A stretch of 64,000 nucleotides of DNA, taken from the NCBI RefSeq assembly GCF_014493765.1, contig NZ_JACTVJ010000007.1:124001-188000 (forward strand), in the 5' to 3' direction. Below the pieces are notes generated by a model, which had not been told where the DNA came from, searched no databases, and saw only the letters and a list, made by a program, of their open reading frames with translations. Positions 56,841 to 64,000 of this stretch are shown here, in pieces. The stretch's first letter is position 1. Each line of letters opens with the position of its first letter. Source of the DNA: Streptomyces polyasparticus (GTDB taxonomy: Bacteria > Actinomycetota > Actinomycetes > Streptomycetales > Streptomycetaceae). The translations under genes and the position numbers were made by a program.

Positions 56841-56856
56841 TGTGAACGCGTTCACA
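56841..56856. promoter_or_regulatory. Rex operator (ROP) upstream of cydA
   Basis: TGTGAACGCGTTCACA is a perfect 16-base palindrome, extended at the left to TTGTGAAC, matching the Rex operator consensus TTGTGN6TTCACAA. S. coelicolor Rex, which senses NADH/NAD+, is known to repress cydABCD (recalled). The site is 86-101 bases upstream of the cydA start. Confidence 0.95.
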
Positions 56857-57063
56857 TTCACAAGCATTATGTCGTACCGCTTGTCGGCAACTCCGGGCGG
56901 GGCCCCGTTCCGGACTTGCACCCCATGTGACGGATGAGGGCTCCGAGTTGTGACATGGGCGGGAGCCTAGGAGCGGCGGAGCGAAAGCACCCGGGGCCAA
57001 GCGGCCCCTCATTCCGCGAGACGGCCCTTTTCAAGAACTTCAACATCTTGTTGAATTCACGGC

Positions 57064-57438
57064 ATGCAGATACGCATCTCCTGGCCCGCAGACCATCTGA
57101 CCGCGACCCTCGAGGACACCCCGACCAGCCGCGCGCTGGCCAAGGCGCTCCCCCTCACCGCCTCGGCCAACACCTGGGGCGAGGAGGTGTACTTCGACAC
57201 CGGGGTGAGCGTCGAGCGGGAGGCCGACGCCGCGCAGGTCGTCGACCCCGGCACGGTGGCGTTCTGGACCGACGGCGACGCGCTGGCGCTGCCGTACCGC
57301 CCCACGCCGATCTCCCGCGGCGAGGAGTGCCGTCTCGCGAGCCCCTGCAATCTGCTCGGCTCGCTCGACGGCGACCCCCGACGCCTCGCGACGGTGCGCA
57401 GCGGTGACCCGATCCGGGTGGAACTGGTCGCCGAATAG
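57064..57438 (+). CDS. Cyclophilin-like-fold protein (124 aa)
   Basis: A small single-domain protein with the cyclophilin-like beta-barrel pattern: MQIRISWPADHLTATLEDTPTSRALAKALPLTASANTWGEEVYF, then GTVAFWTDGDALALPYRP and SPCNLLGSLDGDPR (given in parts). Proteins of this group lack prolyl isomerase active-site residues and their role is unknown. The start ATG 57064 has no strong ribosome site. It is divergent from cydA and lies 42 bases from the convergent hisC stop. Confidence 0.85.
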   Translation: MQIRISWPADHLTATLEDTPTSRALAKALPLTASANTWGEEVYFDTGVSVEREADAAQVVDPGTVAFWTDGDALALPYRPTPISRGEECRLASPCNLLGSLDGDPRRLATVRSGDPIRVELVAE

Positions 57439-57440
57439 AT

Positions 57441-57483
57441 TCCCTTGGCCGGCTGGGTCCCCTTAGTCGGCCAGGACCCCTTA
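57441..57483. repeat. 18-bp repeat containing the hisC stop codon
   Basis: On the minus strand TAAGGGGTCCTGGCCGAC (57483-57466) is followed by TAAGGGGACCCAGCCGGC (57465-57448) and a partial third unit. The first TAA is the hisC stop; the second is in frame six codons downstream. Confidence 0.8.
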
Positions 57484-58584
57484 CAGCTCCTTGCGGAAGG
57501 CCTCCGCGGCCCCCAGGAAGAGGTCATTGGCCTCGTCCTCGCCGATCGTGACCCGCACACCCTCGCCGGGGAACGGCCGCACCACGACACCGGCCTTCTC
57601 GCAGGCGGCCGCGAAGTCGACCGTGCGCTCCCCGAGCCGCAGCCAGACGAAGTTGGCCTGCGTCTCGGGGACGGTCCAGCCCTGGGCCCTGAGCGTCTCC
57701 AGGACCCGGCCCCGCTCGGTCACCAACGAGCCGACCCGGCCGAGCAGTTCGTCCTCGGCGCGCAGCGAGGCCACCGCGGCGTCCTGCGCGAGCTGGCTCA
57801 CCCCGAAGGGCACCGCTGTCTTGCGCAGCGCGGCCGCGACCGGCTCATGGGCCACCGCGAAGCCGACGCGCAGACCCGCGAGGCCGTACGCCTTGGAGAA
57901 GGTGCGCAGCACGCAGACATTGGGCCGGTCACGGTAGAGCTCGATGCCGTCCGGCACCTCGGCGTCACGGATGAACTCGCGGTAGGCCTCGTCCAGGACC
58001 ACGAGCACATCGCTCGGCACCTGGTCGAGGAAGCGCTCGAGCTCGGCCCGGCGCACGACCGTGCCCGTCGGGTTGTTGGGGTTGCAGACGAAGATCAGTC
58101 GGGTGCGGTCGGTGATCGCGGCCGCCATCGCGTCGAGGTCGTGCACCTCCCCCGCGGTCAGCGGCACCTTCACCGAGGTCGCGCCGCTGATCTGCGTGAT
58201 GATCGGGTACGCCTCGAAGGAGCGCCAGGCGTAGATCACCTCGTCGCCCGGGCCGCTGGTCGCCTGGATCAGGGACTGGGCGACGCCGACCGAGCCCGTG
58301 CCGGTGGCGAGATGCGTCAGCGGGACGCCGAAGCGTTCCGACAGCTCGTTCATCAGACCCGTGCACGCCATGTCCGGGTACCGGTTGAAGGACCCGGCGG
58401 CCGCGATCGCCTGCTCCATCACGCCGGGGAGCGGGGGATACGGGTTCTCGTTGGAGGACAGCTTGTACGCCACCGGACCGCCGGCCGCGGCGCCCGCGGC
58501 GGTAGCCGCTGATTGGACACTGCGGCCCGGCTTGTAGGTCGGGATGCCGTCCAGCTCGGCGCGCAGCTTCGGGCTCTGGCTCAC
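57481..58584 (-). CDS. hisC: Histidinol-phosphate aminotransferase-type PLP enzyme (367 aa)
   Basis: A class I/II aminotransferase of the HisC/aromatic group: [15 protein letters not shown] at the N-terminus, [10 protein letters not shown] for PLP Asn, DEAYREFI, and the PLP-Lys motif [15 protein letters not shown]. It transfers the amino group to imidazole acetol phosphate or aromatic 2-oxo acids. Streptomyces carry a second hisC in the his operon, so this copy may be the aromatic form (Pat). It stands alone, convergent with the cyclophilin-like gene. An 18-bp repeat duplicates its stop in frame. Confidence 0.9.
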   Translation of the reverse strand: MSQSPKLRAELDGIPTYKPGRSVQSAATAAGAAAGGPVAYKLSSNENPYPPLPGVMEQAIAAAGSFNRYPDMACTGLMNELSERFGVPLTHLATGTGSVGVAQSLIQATSGPGDEVIYAWRSFEAYPIITQISGATSVKVPLTAGEVHDLDAMAAAITDRTRLIFVCNPNNPTGTVVRRAELERFLDQVPSDVLVVLDEAYREFIRDAEVPDGIELYRDRPNVCVLRTFSKAYGLAGLRVGFAVAHEPVAAALRKTAVPFGVSQLAQDAAVASLRAEDELLGRVGSLVTERGRVLETLRAQGWTVPETQANFVWLRLGERTVDFAAACEKAGVVVRPFPGEGVRVTIGEDEANDLFLGAAEAFRKEL

Positions 58585-58675
58585 CGCGGGTCCTCCTCAT
58601 GCCACTGAAGGCTTCGTGCCACTCAGGTTCGAATACTGCTCACTCTATGAGGATTCCGCTCGCCTGCGAATGGCC

Positions 58676-58684
58676 TGTGGACAA
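58676..58684 (-). other. Perfect DnaA box
   Basis: TGTGGACAA is the reverse complement of TTGTCCACA. It lies in the 398-bp gap upstream of hisC. Confidence 0.45.
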
Positions 58685-58862
58685 CGAGAACTCCCGAGGG
58701 CGGCGCGGCGTGGACGGGAGGGGGGAGCGCCCTGCGGGGTGCCGCGCGCCGGTGGCTCGCGCCGTGGCGCGCATCACCCGTGAAGGTGAGTTGAGACCTG
58801 TTCGCAACATGGAGCACTTGCCAGGCGCATGCGCACACACGAGGTGGTGATGGAGCAGTAAG

Positions 58863-58897
58863 CCCTTAACTCCCTTAGTATCCAAGGGAGTTAAGGG
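58863..58897. terminator. 14-bp perfect hairpin in the gap before the LacI gene
   Basis: CCCTTAACTCCCTT (58863-58876) pairs perfectly with AAGGGAGTTAAGGG (58884-58897) across a seven-base loop, AGTATCC. It is unusually AT-rich for this genome. It lies in a 398-bp gap (58585-58982) between the divergent hisC and LacI-type genes, where the only other features are a DnaA box and short ORFs without ribosome sites. It may terminate a short transcript or act as an operator. Confidence 0.6.
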
Positions 58898-58982
58898 AAG
58901 TGGACCTTGCAAAAACGTGCCTGTCAACGAGTGAATATGCGCCCCTGTCGACCACCCTCATGAGCCCTACTATCGGCTCGCC

Positions 58983-60086
58983 ATGACAGCAGCAGGGAAG
59001 CACCAGGTGAGCCGGGCGCAGACTCGGGGAAGCCGGCAGGGTCGGGCGGGCATCCGGGACGTGGCCGCCGCTGCCGGTGTCTCCATCACGACCGTCTCCG
59101 ACGCGCTCAACGGCAAGGGCCGGCTACCCGACGCCACCCGCCGCCACGTCCGCGAGGTCGCCGACCGGTTGGGCTACCGCCCTTCCGCAGCGGCCCGAAC
59201 CCTCCGTACGGGAAAGTCCGGCCTCATCGGCCTGACCGTGACCACATACGGGGATGAACCTTTCACCTTCACCGAGTTCGCGTACTTCGCGGAGATGGCG
59301 AGAGCCGCCACCTCCGCCGCGCTCGCCCGCGGCTACGCCCTTGTCATCCTGCCCGCGACCTCACGCCATGACGTCTGGTCCAATGTCGCCCTCGACGGCA
59401 CCGTCGTGATCGACCCCTCGGACCAGGACCCCGTCGTGAGCGAACTGGTGCGCCAGGGCTTACCCGTGGTCTCCGACGGACGCCCGGCCGGCTCGCTTCC
59501 GGTGACCGCCTGGGTCGACAACGACCACGAGGCCGCCGTGATGGAGATCCTCGACCATCTCGCCGAGGCCGGGGCCCGCCGTATCGGCCTGCTCACGGGC
59601 ACCACGACGGACACCTATACGCATCTGTCCACCACCGCGTATCTGCGCTGGTGCAAGCGCGTGGACCAGGACCCGGTGTACGAGGCCTACCCGGCGCACG
59701 ACCCGTGTGCGGGCGCCGTCGCCGCCGACCGGCTGCTCGCACGGCCCGACCGGCCGGACGCCGTCTACGGTCTCTTCGACCCCAACGGCACCGATCTGCT
59801 CGCCGCCGCACGGCGCTACGGGCTGCGCGTGCCCGACGATCTGCTGCTCGTCTGCTGCAGTGAGTCCGCGGTGTACGCCACCACCGAGCCGCCCATCACC
59901 ACGCTCTCGCTCAAACCGCGCCGTATCGGCACCGCAGTGGTGCAGCTGCTCATCGATGCCATCGAGGGGGTCGATTCGGCCGGCCCGCTCGAGCAGGTGA
60001 TACCGACGGAACTGATCGTCCGGACCTCCTCGCAGCGCCGCCGCCCGCGTACGACGGTGAGTCCGCCCCGTACGCCCGAGCAGTGA
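58983..60086 (+). CDS. LacI-family transcriptional regulator with a TTA codon (367 aa)
   Basis: The N-terminal LacI HTH reads GIRDVAAAAGVSITTVSDALNGKGRLPDATRRHVREVADRLGYRPSAAARTL (residues about 22-74, split), followed by a periplasmic-binding-protein-like sugar domain (LIGLTVTTYGDEPF, GTVVIDPSDQDPVV, GARRIGLLTG, DAVYGLFDPNGTD). The ligand is unknown and no sugar operon is adjacent. Leu-160 is encoded by TTA (59460-59462), so synthesis probably depends on the bldA tRNA. A TACTAT -10 lies 9 bases before the ATG. Period-21 repeats follow the stop. Confidence 0.9.
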   Translation: MTAAGKHQVSRAQTRGSRQGRAGIRDVAAAAGVSITTVSDALNGKGRLPDATRRHVREVADRLGYRPSAAARTLRTGKSGLIGLTVTTYGDEPFTFTEFAYFAEMARAATSAALARGYALVILPATSRHDVWSNVALDGTVVIDPSDQDPVVSELVRQGLPVVSDGRPAGSLPVTAWVDNDHEAAVMEILDHLAEAGARRIGLLTGTTTDTYTHLSTTAYLRWCKRVDQDPVYEAYPAHDPCAGAVAADRLLARPDRPDAVYGLFDPNGTDLLAAARRYGLRVPDDLLLVCCSESAVYATTEPPITTLSLKPRRIGTAVVQLLIDAIEGVDSAGPLEQVIPTELIVRTSSQRRRPRTTVSPPRTPEQ

Positions 60087-60121
60087 GTGACGGCCGCCGG
60101 CCGCCGCACAGCGTCCGGCGG

Positions 60122-60203
60122 CCGCTCCGAAACGGCAACGAGCGGCTTGCGAGCGGCAGCCCGCCGTTCCGAAACGGCAACCGGCCGTTCCGAATCGACG
60201 GCC
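60122..60203. repeat. Imperfect 21-bp repeats after the LacI-type gene
   Basis: Related units (CCGTTCCGAAACGGCAAC) start at 60122, 60164 and 60185, with a degenerate unit between the first two at about 60143, consistent with a 21-base period. They lie in the 296-bp gap before the metallophosphoesterase gene. Confidence 0.65.
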
Positions 60204-60382
60204 GGTTGCCCGCAATTCGGGAGAAATCCCCTGCGCCCCCGAGTCCTGCCACGATTCACCACCCCTGGTGCATCACAGAGCGCCAGGCGCATTCCTATGA
60301 TGGGCGCACGACACCACGGACGGCCGCGACCAGGCAGTCCGGTCCGGTGGCGGAATGCGGCGCAACGGTGGTGGAGGGGTCG

Positions 60383-61543
60383 ATGACTCAGGGGGCCGGT
60401 CAGGGACCCGTGGTGCGTACGGACACGGTCCGCGACTTCCGCGTGCCCGCGTATGTGCAGCAGACCGCCGACCTCGGCGAGACGGCCGAGCGTACCGGTG
60501 AGAACAGCGACCATTTCGGTGATCCCCGCGACGGTTTCGGCGACCCCCGCGACAGCTTCGGCGAATCCCGCGAGGGTTTCGGCGATACCTCGGACCGCTT
60601 CGGCGACGCCGGCGAGCCCGAGGGCTACACGCCGACGCAGCGCGATCTCCCGGTGATCAACCGCGGGGACACGGTGCAGGTCCGCGTCCCGGCGACCGCG
60701 CCCGAGCCGGCCGGATCCGAGGAGCTCGGCCCGCTGTACGTGGTCGGCGATGTGCACGGCTACCTCGACGAGCTGCTCGCCGCACTGCGCGAACAAGGCC
60801 TCGTCGACGCCGAGGGCAACTGGTGCGCAGGTAACGCGCGGCTCTGGTTCCTCGGGGACTTCACCGACCGCGGCCCCGACGGCATCGGCGTCATCGACCT
60901 CGTGATGCGGCTCTCCGCCGAGGCCGCAGCGGCCGGAGGCTACTGCAAGGCGCTCATGGGCAACCACGAGCTGCTGCTCATCGGCGCCAAGCGCTTCGGC
61001 GACACCCCGGTCAACTCGGGGGCGGGCACCGCGACCTTCCAGGCGGCCTGGCTGCTCAACGGCGGGCAGAAGTCCGATATGGACCGTCTCCAGGACCACC
61101 ACCTCCAGTGGATGTCCCGGCTCGACGCGATCGAGCTGGAGGACGACCACCTCCTGATGCACTCCGACACCACGGCTTATCTCGACTACGGCGATTCGAT
61201 CACCTCGGTCAACGACACGATCCGAGAGGCACTCACGCGCAATGACGCGGACGAGTGCTGGGACCTCTTCCGCAAGTTCACCAAGCGCTTCGCCTTCCGG
61301 GACCAGTCGGGTCCCGAGGCTGTACGAGAGCTGCTGGGCGCGTTCGGCGGCAGCAGGGTCGTCCATGGTCACAGCCCGATTCCGTATCTGCTCGGCGAAG
61401 TGGGCTCGGAGGACGGCGAGGACGGGGGCGGGCCTCAGGTCGAGGGTCCCCATGTGTACGCGGACGGCCTCGCCGTCGCCATGGACGGCGGCGTGACCAT
61501 GGCCGGAAAGCTGCTTGTGCGCCGGCTGCCGCTGGATACCTGA
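60383..61543 (+). CDS. Metallophosphoesterase with an N-terminal seven-residue repeat (386 aa)
   Basis: Residues 1-100 hold five tandem seven-residue units, FGDPRDG, FGDPRDS, FGESREG, FGDTSDR and FGDAGEP. The calcineurin-like phosphoesterase domain follows: GDVHGYLDELLAAL (GDxHG), WFLGDFTDRGPDGIGV (GDxxDR), ALMGNHELLLI (GNHE) and VVHGHSPIPYL (GH). All metal ligands are present; the substrate is unknown. ATG 60383 has GGAGGGG upstream; the frame is open further but without similarity. Confidence 0.9.
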   Translation: MTQGAGQGPVVRTDTVRDFRVPAYVQQTADLGETAERTGENSDHFGDPRDGFGDPRDSFGESREGFGDTSDRFGDAGEPEGYTPTQRDLPVINRGDTVQVRVPATAPEPAGSEELGPLYVVGDVHGYLDELLAALREQGLVDAEGNWCAGNARLWFLGDFTDRGPDGIGVIDLVMRLSAEAAAAGGYCKALMGNHELLLIGAKRFGDTPVNSGAGTATFQAAWLLNGGQKSDMDRLQDHHLQWMSRLDAIELEDDHLLMHSDTTAYLDYGDSITSVNDTIREALTRNDADECWDLFRKFTKRFAFRDQSGPEAVRELLGAFGGSRVVHGHSPIPYLLGEVGSEDGEDGGGPQVEGPHVYADGLAVAMDGGVTMAGKLLVRRLPLDT

Positions 61544-61731
61544 GCGATTCCGGGGCAGGTGCACAGCACCTACTCCTGATCGGCCCCCGGGCCAATTTCC
61601 GGAAACCCCCTGTCACCGCGTGCCTGAGCCGCTCTACCATCGGCTTATCCGTAGCAGGCTCTCCTCCGTTTCCGCCCAACTGCCCGAGATCGAGCGGGAG
61701 TCACGGCCCTACGGAGCATCGGGGGATGCAC

Positions 61732-62583
61732 ATGAACAGCGCTCCGCACCTGCTGAACGAGGACCGCCAGGACTATGAGCGGGTCCTCGATGAAGCGCTG
61801 CGCTCCGCACCGCACCGCCCTGATCTGGCCGCCGTCGGCGAACGTCTGAACCCGGAACAACTGCGCACGATGGCGCTCAACGCCACCGCGCTCATCACCG
61901 CCGCCGCCGCGTCCGAGTACGAGCACTACGTCAAGGTCCGCGAGGAACTGCGCGAACCGGCCCGGCCCAAGGCCGCCGTCTCCGAATCCGGTGCGTCCGA
62001 GTCCCCCGAGCCGTCGACGGGTCCTGTGGGCCTGGCCACGAGCATGGGCGAGGTCGCGGAGGGCGCGGGTCTGGTCGCCGTCGTCGCCGTGCTCGCGCCG
62101 GTACTCGCGGGCACCGCGGCCGCGATCTTCCTGCTCATCGGCTACATCCTGAAGATGCTCAACCCCGAACCCACCTTCGCCAAAACCCTCCTGACGGCCG
62201 GCTGGTTCTTCGGCGCGCTCACCGCCGCGGGCATCCTGGTCGCGGCTGTCGGGCTCCTGATGACCGCGCTGCGCAACGGCTCCACGTCGCAGGCGGCCGG
62301 AGGCGGTGAGCTGACCGGGGAGGTCGCACGCGCCAGGGAAGCCTGGTGCGATGCGCTTCTGGAGCGGGGTGTGCTGCCGTTCCTGCGTGAGGCCCTGGCC
62401 GACCCCGGTGCGGCCAGGCATCCGACCGCGAGCCCGCCGTCCAGCCGTATGCCCCAACTCGGCTACAGCCACCCGGGCTTCAGCAGCCCCGACGGCGGCC
62501 CGCCGGCGGGCCCCAAGCCCAGCTTCTCGAGCCCGGACTTCTCCAGCCCGGACTTCGGGGGGCCGGAGCATCAGCCGGACTGA
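61732..62583 (+). CDS. Two-helix membrane protein of unknown function (283 aa)
   Basis: Residues 1-80 are charged and helical (LLNEDRQDYERVLDEALRSA, ALITAAAASEYEHYVKVREEL). Two membrane helices follow (VAVVAVLAPVLAGTAAAIFLLIGYIL and TAGWFFGALTAAGILVAAVGLLM, about residues 110-190). The C-terminal tail is Pro/Ser/Gly-rich with repeated SSPDF units (FSSPDFSSPDFGGPE). Similar proteins are common in Streptomyces; no function is known. ATG 61732 is chosen because GGGGG is 6 bases upstream; ATG 61726 adds two residues. A 16-bp repeat array and a parS site follow. Confidence 0.85.
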   Translation: MNSAPHLLNEDRQDYERVLDEALRSAPHRPDLAAVGERLNPEQLRTMALNATALITAAAASEYEHYVKVREELREPARPKAAVSESGASESPEPSTGPVGLATSMGEVAEGAGLVAVVAVLAPVLAGTAAAIFLLIGYILKMLNPEPTFAKTLLTAGWFFGALTAAGILVAAVGLLMTALRNGSTSQAAGGGELTGEVARAREAWCDALLERGVLPFLREALADPGAARHPTASPPSSRMPQLGYSHPGFSSPDGGPPAGPKPSFSSPDFSSPDFGGPEHQPD

Positions 62584-62592
62584 CGAGCCGCG

Positions 62593-62660
62593 GTCCGGCT
62601 CAGGTGATGTCCATCTCAGGTGCCGTCCGGCTCAGGTGCCGTCCGGCTCAGGTGCCGTCC
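62593..62660. repeat. 16-bp tandem repeat next to a parS site
   Basis: Units related to GTCCGGCTCAGGTGCC start at 62593, 62609, 62625 and 62641; the units at 62625 and 62641 are identical. A partial unit starts at 62657. The array starts 10 bases after the stop of the membrane-protein gene and ends 12 bases before parS. Confidence 0.95.
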
Positions 62661-62671
62661 GGCCAGGCGTT

Positions 62672-62685
62672 GTTTCACGTGAAAC
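62672..62685. other. parS site overlapping the HxlR gene's stop codon
   Basis: GTTTCACGTGAAAC is a perfect palindrome. On the minus strand TTC ACG TGA encodes Phe-Thr-stop, the end of the HxlR gene (stop 62677-62675). Confidence 0.93.
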
Positions 62686-63124
62686 GGGCGGGCCGCGCAG
62701 GGAGTTCGGCTTCCCGTAGCCGCAACAGCCGCTCCCCGGTCGCGTACAGCTCGACCAGAAGAGGGCGCAGCGCCCGGCCCGCCTCTGTCAGTTCGTAACG
62801 CGTACGGACAGGAAAGCCGCGCCTCCGCTCGACCGTGACCAGACTGCTCTCCTGAAGGGTGCGCAGCCGCTCGCTGAGCACCTTCGCGGAGAGCTCCGGC
62901 AGCCGTGTCCGCAGCTCCGTGAAGCCGCGAGGGCCGCCCATCAGCTCACGCAGCACCAGCGTGGTCCAGCGGCCCGCTACGGCGGCGAGCGCGGCCTCCA
63001 CGGGGCAGCCGGGCTCGGGGCGGCGGGTCCGACCGGCCGAGCCGGGCACCAACTCCGGGTCCCAGCCGTGGATTTCCGTTTGGTGACCTATTTCGCCGGA
63101 CTGTTCACTCGTCGTATGACGCAT
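62675..63124 (-). CDS. HxlR-family winged-helix regulator (149 aa)
   Basis: The HxlR signature is VEAALAAVAGRWTTLVLRELMGGPRGFTELRTRLPELSAKVLSERLRTLQ (residues about 45-95, split), followed by SLVTVERRRGFPVRTRYELTEAGRAL. Pro-Gly-Cys before it (EPGCPVEAAL) is the redox- or effector-sensing Cys found in the family. It acts as a dimeric repressor, probably of the divergent SnoaL-like gene with which it shares its start region. The ATG at 63124 is close to a GGGGAG with no spacer, so another start or leaderless initiation is possible. Confidence 0.85.
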   Translation of the reverse strand: MRHTTSEQSGEIGHQTEIHGWDPELVPGSAGRTRRPEPGCPVEAALAAVAGRWTTLVLRELMGGPRGFTELRTRLPELSAKVLSERLRTLQESSLVTVERRRGFPVRTRYELTEAGRALRPLLVELYATGERLLRLREAELPARPARFT

Positions 63125-63571
63125 CTCCCCAGTGTGCCGCTGGCGACCGGCGCAGCCGAGCATCCGTATGCCTTCGCCCGGGCCTTCAACACCTTCGATC
63201 CGGCGGTGCTGGACCAGGTCTACGAGCCCGGGGCGGTCTTCGTGCCCGAGCCGGGCCACGAGGTCACGGGAGCAGGGCGGATACGGGCCAACGCGGAGTT
63301 CCTCGCGCTGCGGGTGCCCATCCGTGTGACGCCGCGCCACACCTACGTGGCCGGCGAACTGGCGCTTCTGATCGTCGACTTCGTGATCGCCGGCGTCGCC
63401 GCGCACGGCGGCTCCGTACACATCGAGGGCACCGCCACCGACGTGGCCCGCCGGGGCCCGGACGGCTTCTGGCGCTACGTGATCGACAACCCCTTCGGTA
63501 CGGCCGCCCCCTTCGGCACCGGCAACCCCACCGCAACCGCCGGCGCGCCCGATGCGGGGCGGACCGAGTAA
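63116..63571 (+). CDS. SnoaL-like/DUF4440-type small protein (151 aa)
   Basis: The sequence fits the nuclear-transport-factor-2/SnoaL cone fold: YAFARAFNTFDPAVLDQVYEPGAVFV, VTGAGRIRANAEFLAL, VRVTPRHTYVAGELALLIVDFVI and FWRYVIDNPFG. The group includes ketosteroid-isomerase-like and stress proteins of unknown substrate. The ATG 63116 lies inside the overlapping start of the divergent HxlR gene (ends 63124), so the two messages share nine bases; an in-frame ATG at 63068 is an alternative. Regulation by HxlR is likely. Confidence 0.8.
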   Translation: MTHLPSVPLATGAAEHPYAFARAFNTFDPAVLDQVYEPGAVFVPEPGHEVTGAGRIRANAEFLALRVPIRVTPRHTYVAGELALLIVDFVIAGVAAHGGSVHIEGTATDVARRGPDGFWRYVIDNPFGTAAPFGTGNPTATAGAPDAGRTE

Positions 63572-63606
63572 CCCGGGCCGCCCCGCCATCGAGAGGACGC
63601 CGTCGT

Positions 63607-64000
<394 letters not shown>

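Noticed and set aside
54227-56845. 872-codon plus-strand ORF opposite cydB and cydA
   Set aside because: A shadow of the highly biased codons of the cyd genes; composition is Glu/Gly/Asp/Arg repeats with no family motif.
58599-58850. Short plus-strand ORFs upstream of the LacI gene, one ending His-Thr-Arg-Trp, as a Trp leader peptide
   Set aside because: Only one Trp, no ribosome site, and no tryptophan gene downstream.

Overview
The window is core chromosome of a Streptomyces or a very close relative. The sequence is very GC-rich, start codons are often GTG, TTA codons are almost absent, and the gene set matches the conserved arm of the S. coelicolor chromosome that runs from around SCO3980 down to thiC (recalled synteny, not searched). 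Three parS sites for ParB, two clusters of DnaA boxes and several single perfect DnaA boxes show that it lies near oriC. There is no prophage, IS element, CRISPR array, rRNA or biosynthetic cluster.

Layout. 1-2.1 kb: tail of a Cys-rich protein, two small Streptomyces-type proteins divergent from a short GntR repressor across a palindromic operator, and an amidohydrolase. 2.1-9.5 kb: FMN-binding protein, MpaB-type oxygenase, small secreted proteins, a secreted FG-GAP protein, an HtrA-like protease and a glycerophosphodiesterase. 9.6-19.6 kb: two stand-alone HATPase proteins, a SEC-C protein, a primase/polymerase-type protein, a SpoIIE-type phosphatase with degenerate motifs, a methyltransferase, aminopeptidase P and a MocR regulator. 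19.8-25.8 kb: extracellular copper-handling operon (YcnI, Sco, PCuAC, CopC-CopD, Tat-exported DyP peroxidase). 25.9-30.2 kb: pheA, a DnaA-box-rich gap, serS, a HAD phosphatase and DUF488. 30.2-33.4 kb: DEAD-box helicase, a serine-rich mini-ORF plus terminator ahead of tRNA-Ser(GCT), a rhomboid-like protein and an F420-reductase-like protein. 33.5-37.1 kb: two ABC ATPase/permease pairs in one operon. 38.2-42.8 kb: overlapping operon (M24 peptidase-like, hydrolase-SDR fusion, PF10118 protein, MerR). 42.9-48.4 kb: KptA, aquaporin, DUF72, LLM flavoprotein, HAD, M23 peptidase. 48.7-56.8 kb: GAF histidine kinase, then cydA-cydB-cydDC behind a perfect Rex operator. 57-64 kb: cyclophilin-like protein, HisC-type aminotransferase, LacI regulator with a TTA codon, metallophosphoesterase, membrane protein, divergent HxlR/SnoaL-like pair, and the 3' end of thiC.

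The most unusual signal is not a gene. At about a dozen gene 3' ends a short sequence is repeated in tandem right at the stop codon. In eight cases the repeat unit carries the stop triplet itself, and in three of these the extra stops are in frame. Two of the three parS sites sit beside such arrays. Other points worth a second look are the serine-rich leader in front of tRNA-Ser, parS sites embedded in a start codon and in a stop codon, the DnaA-box clusters, and a set of apparently leaderless promoters.
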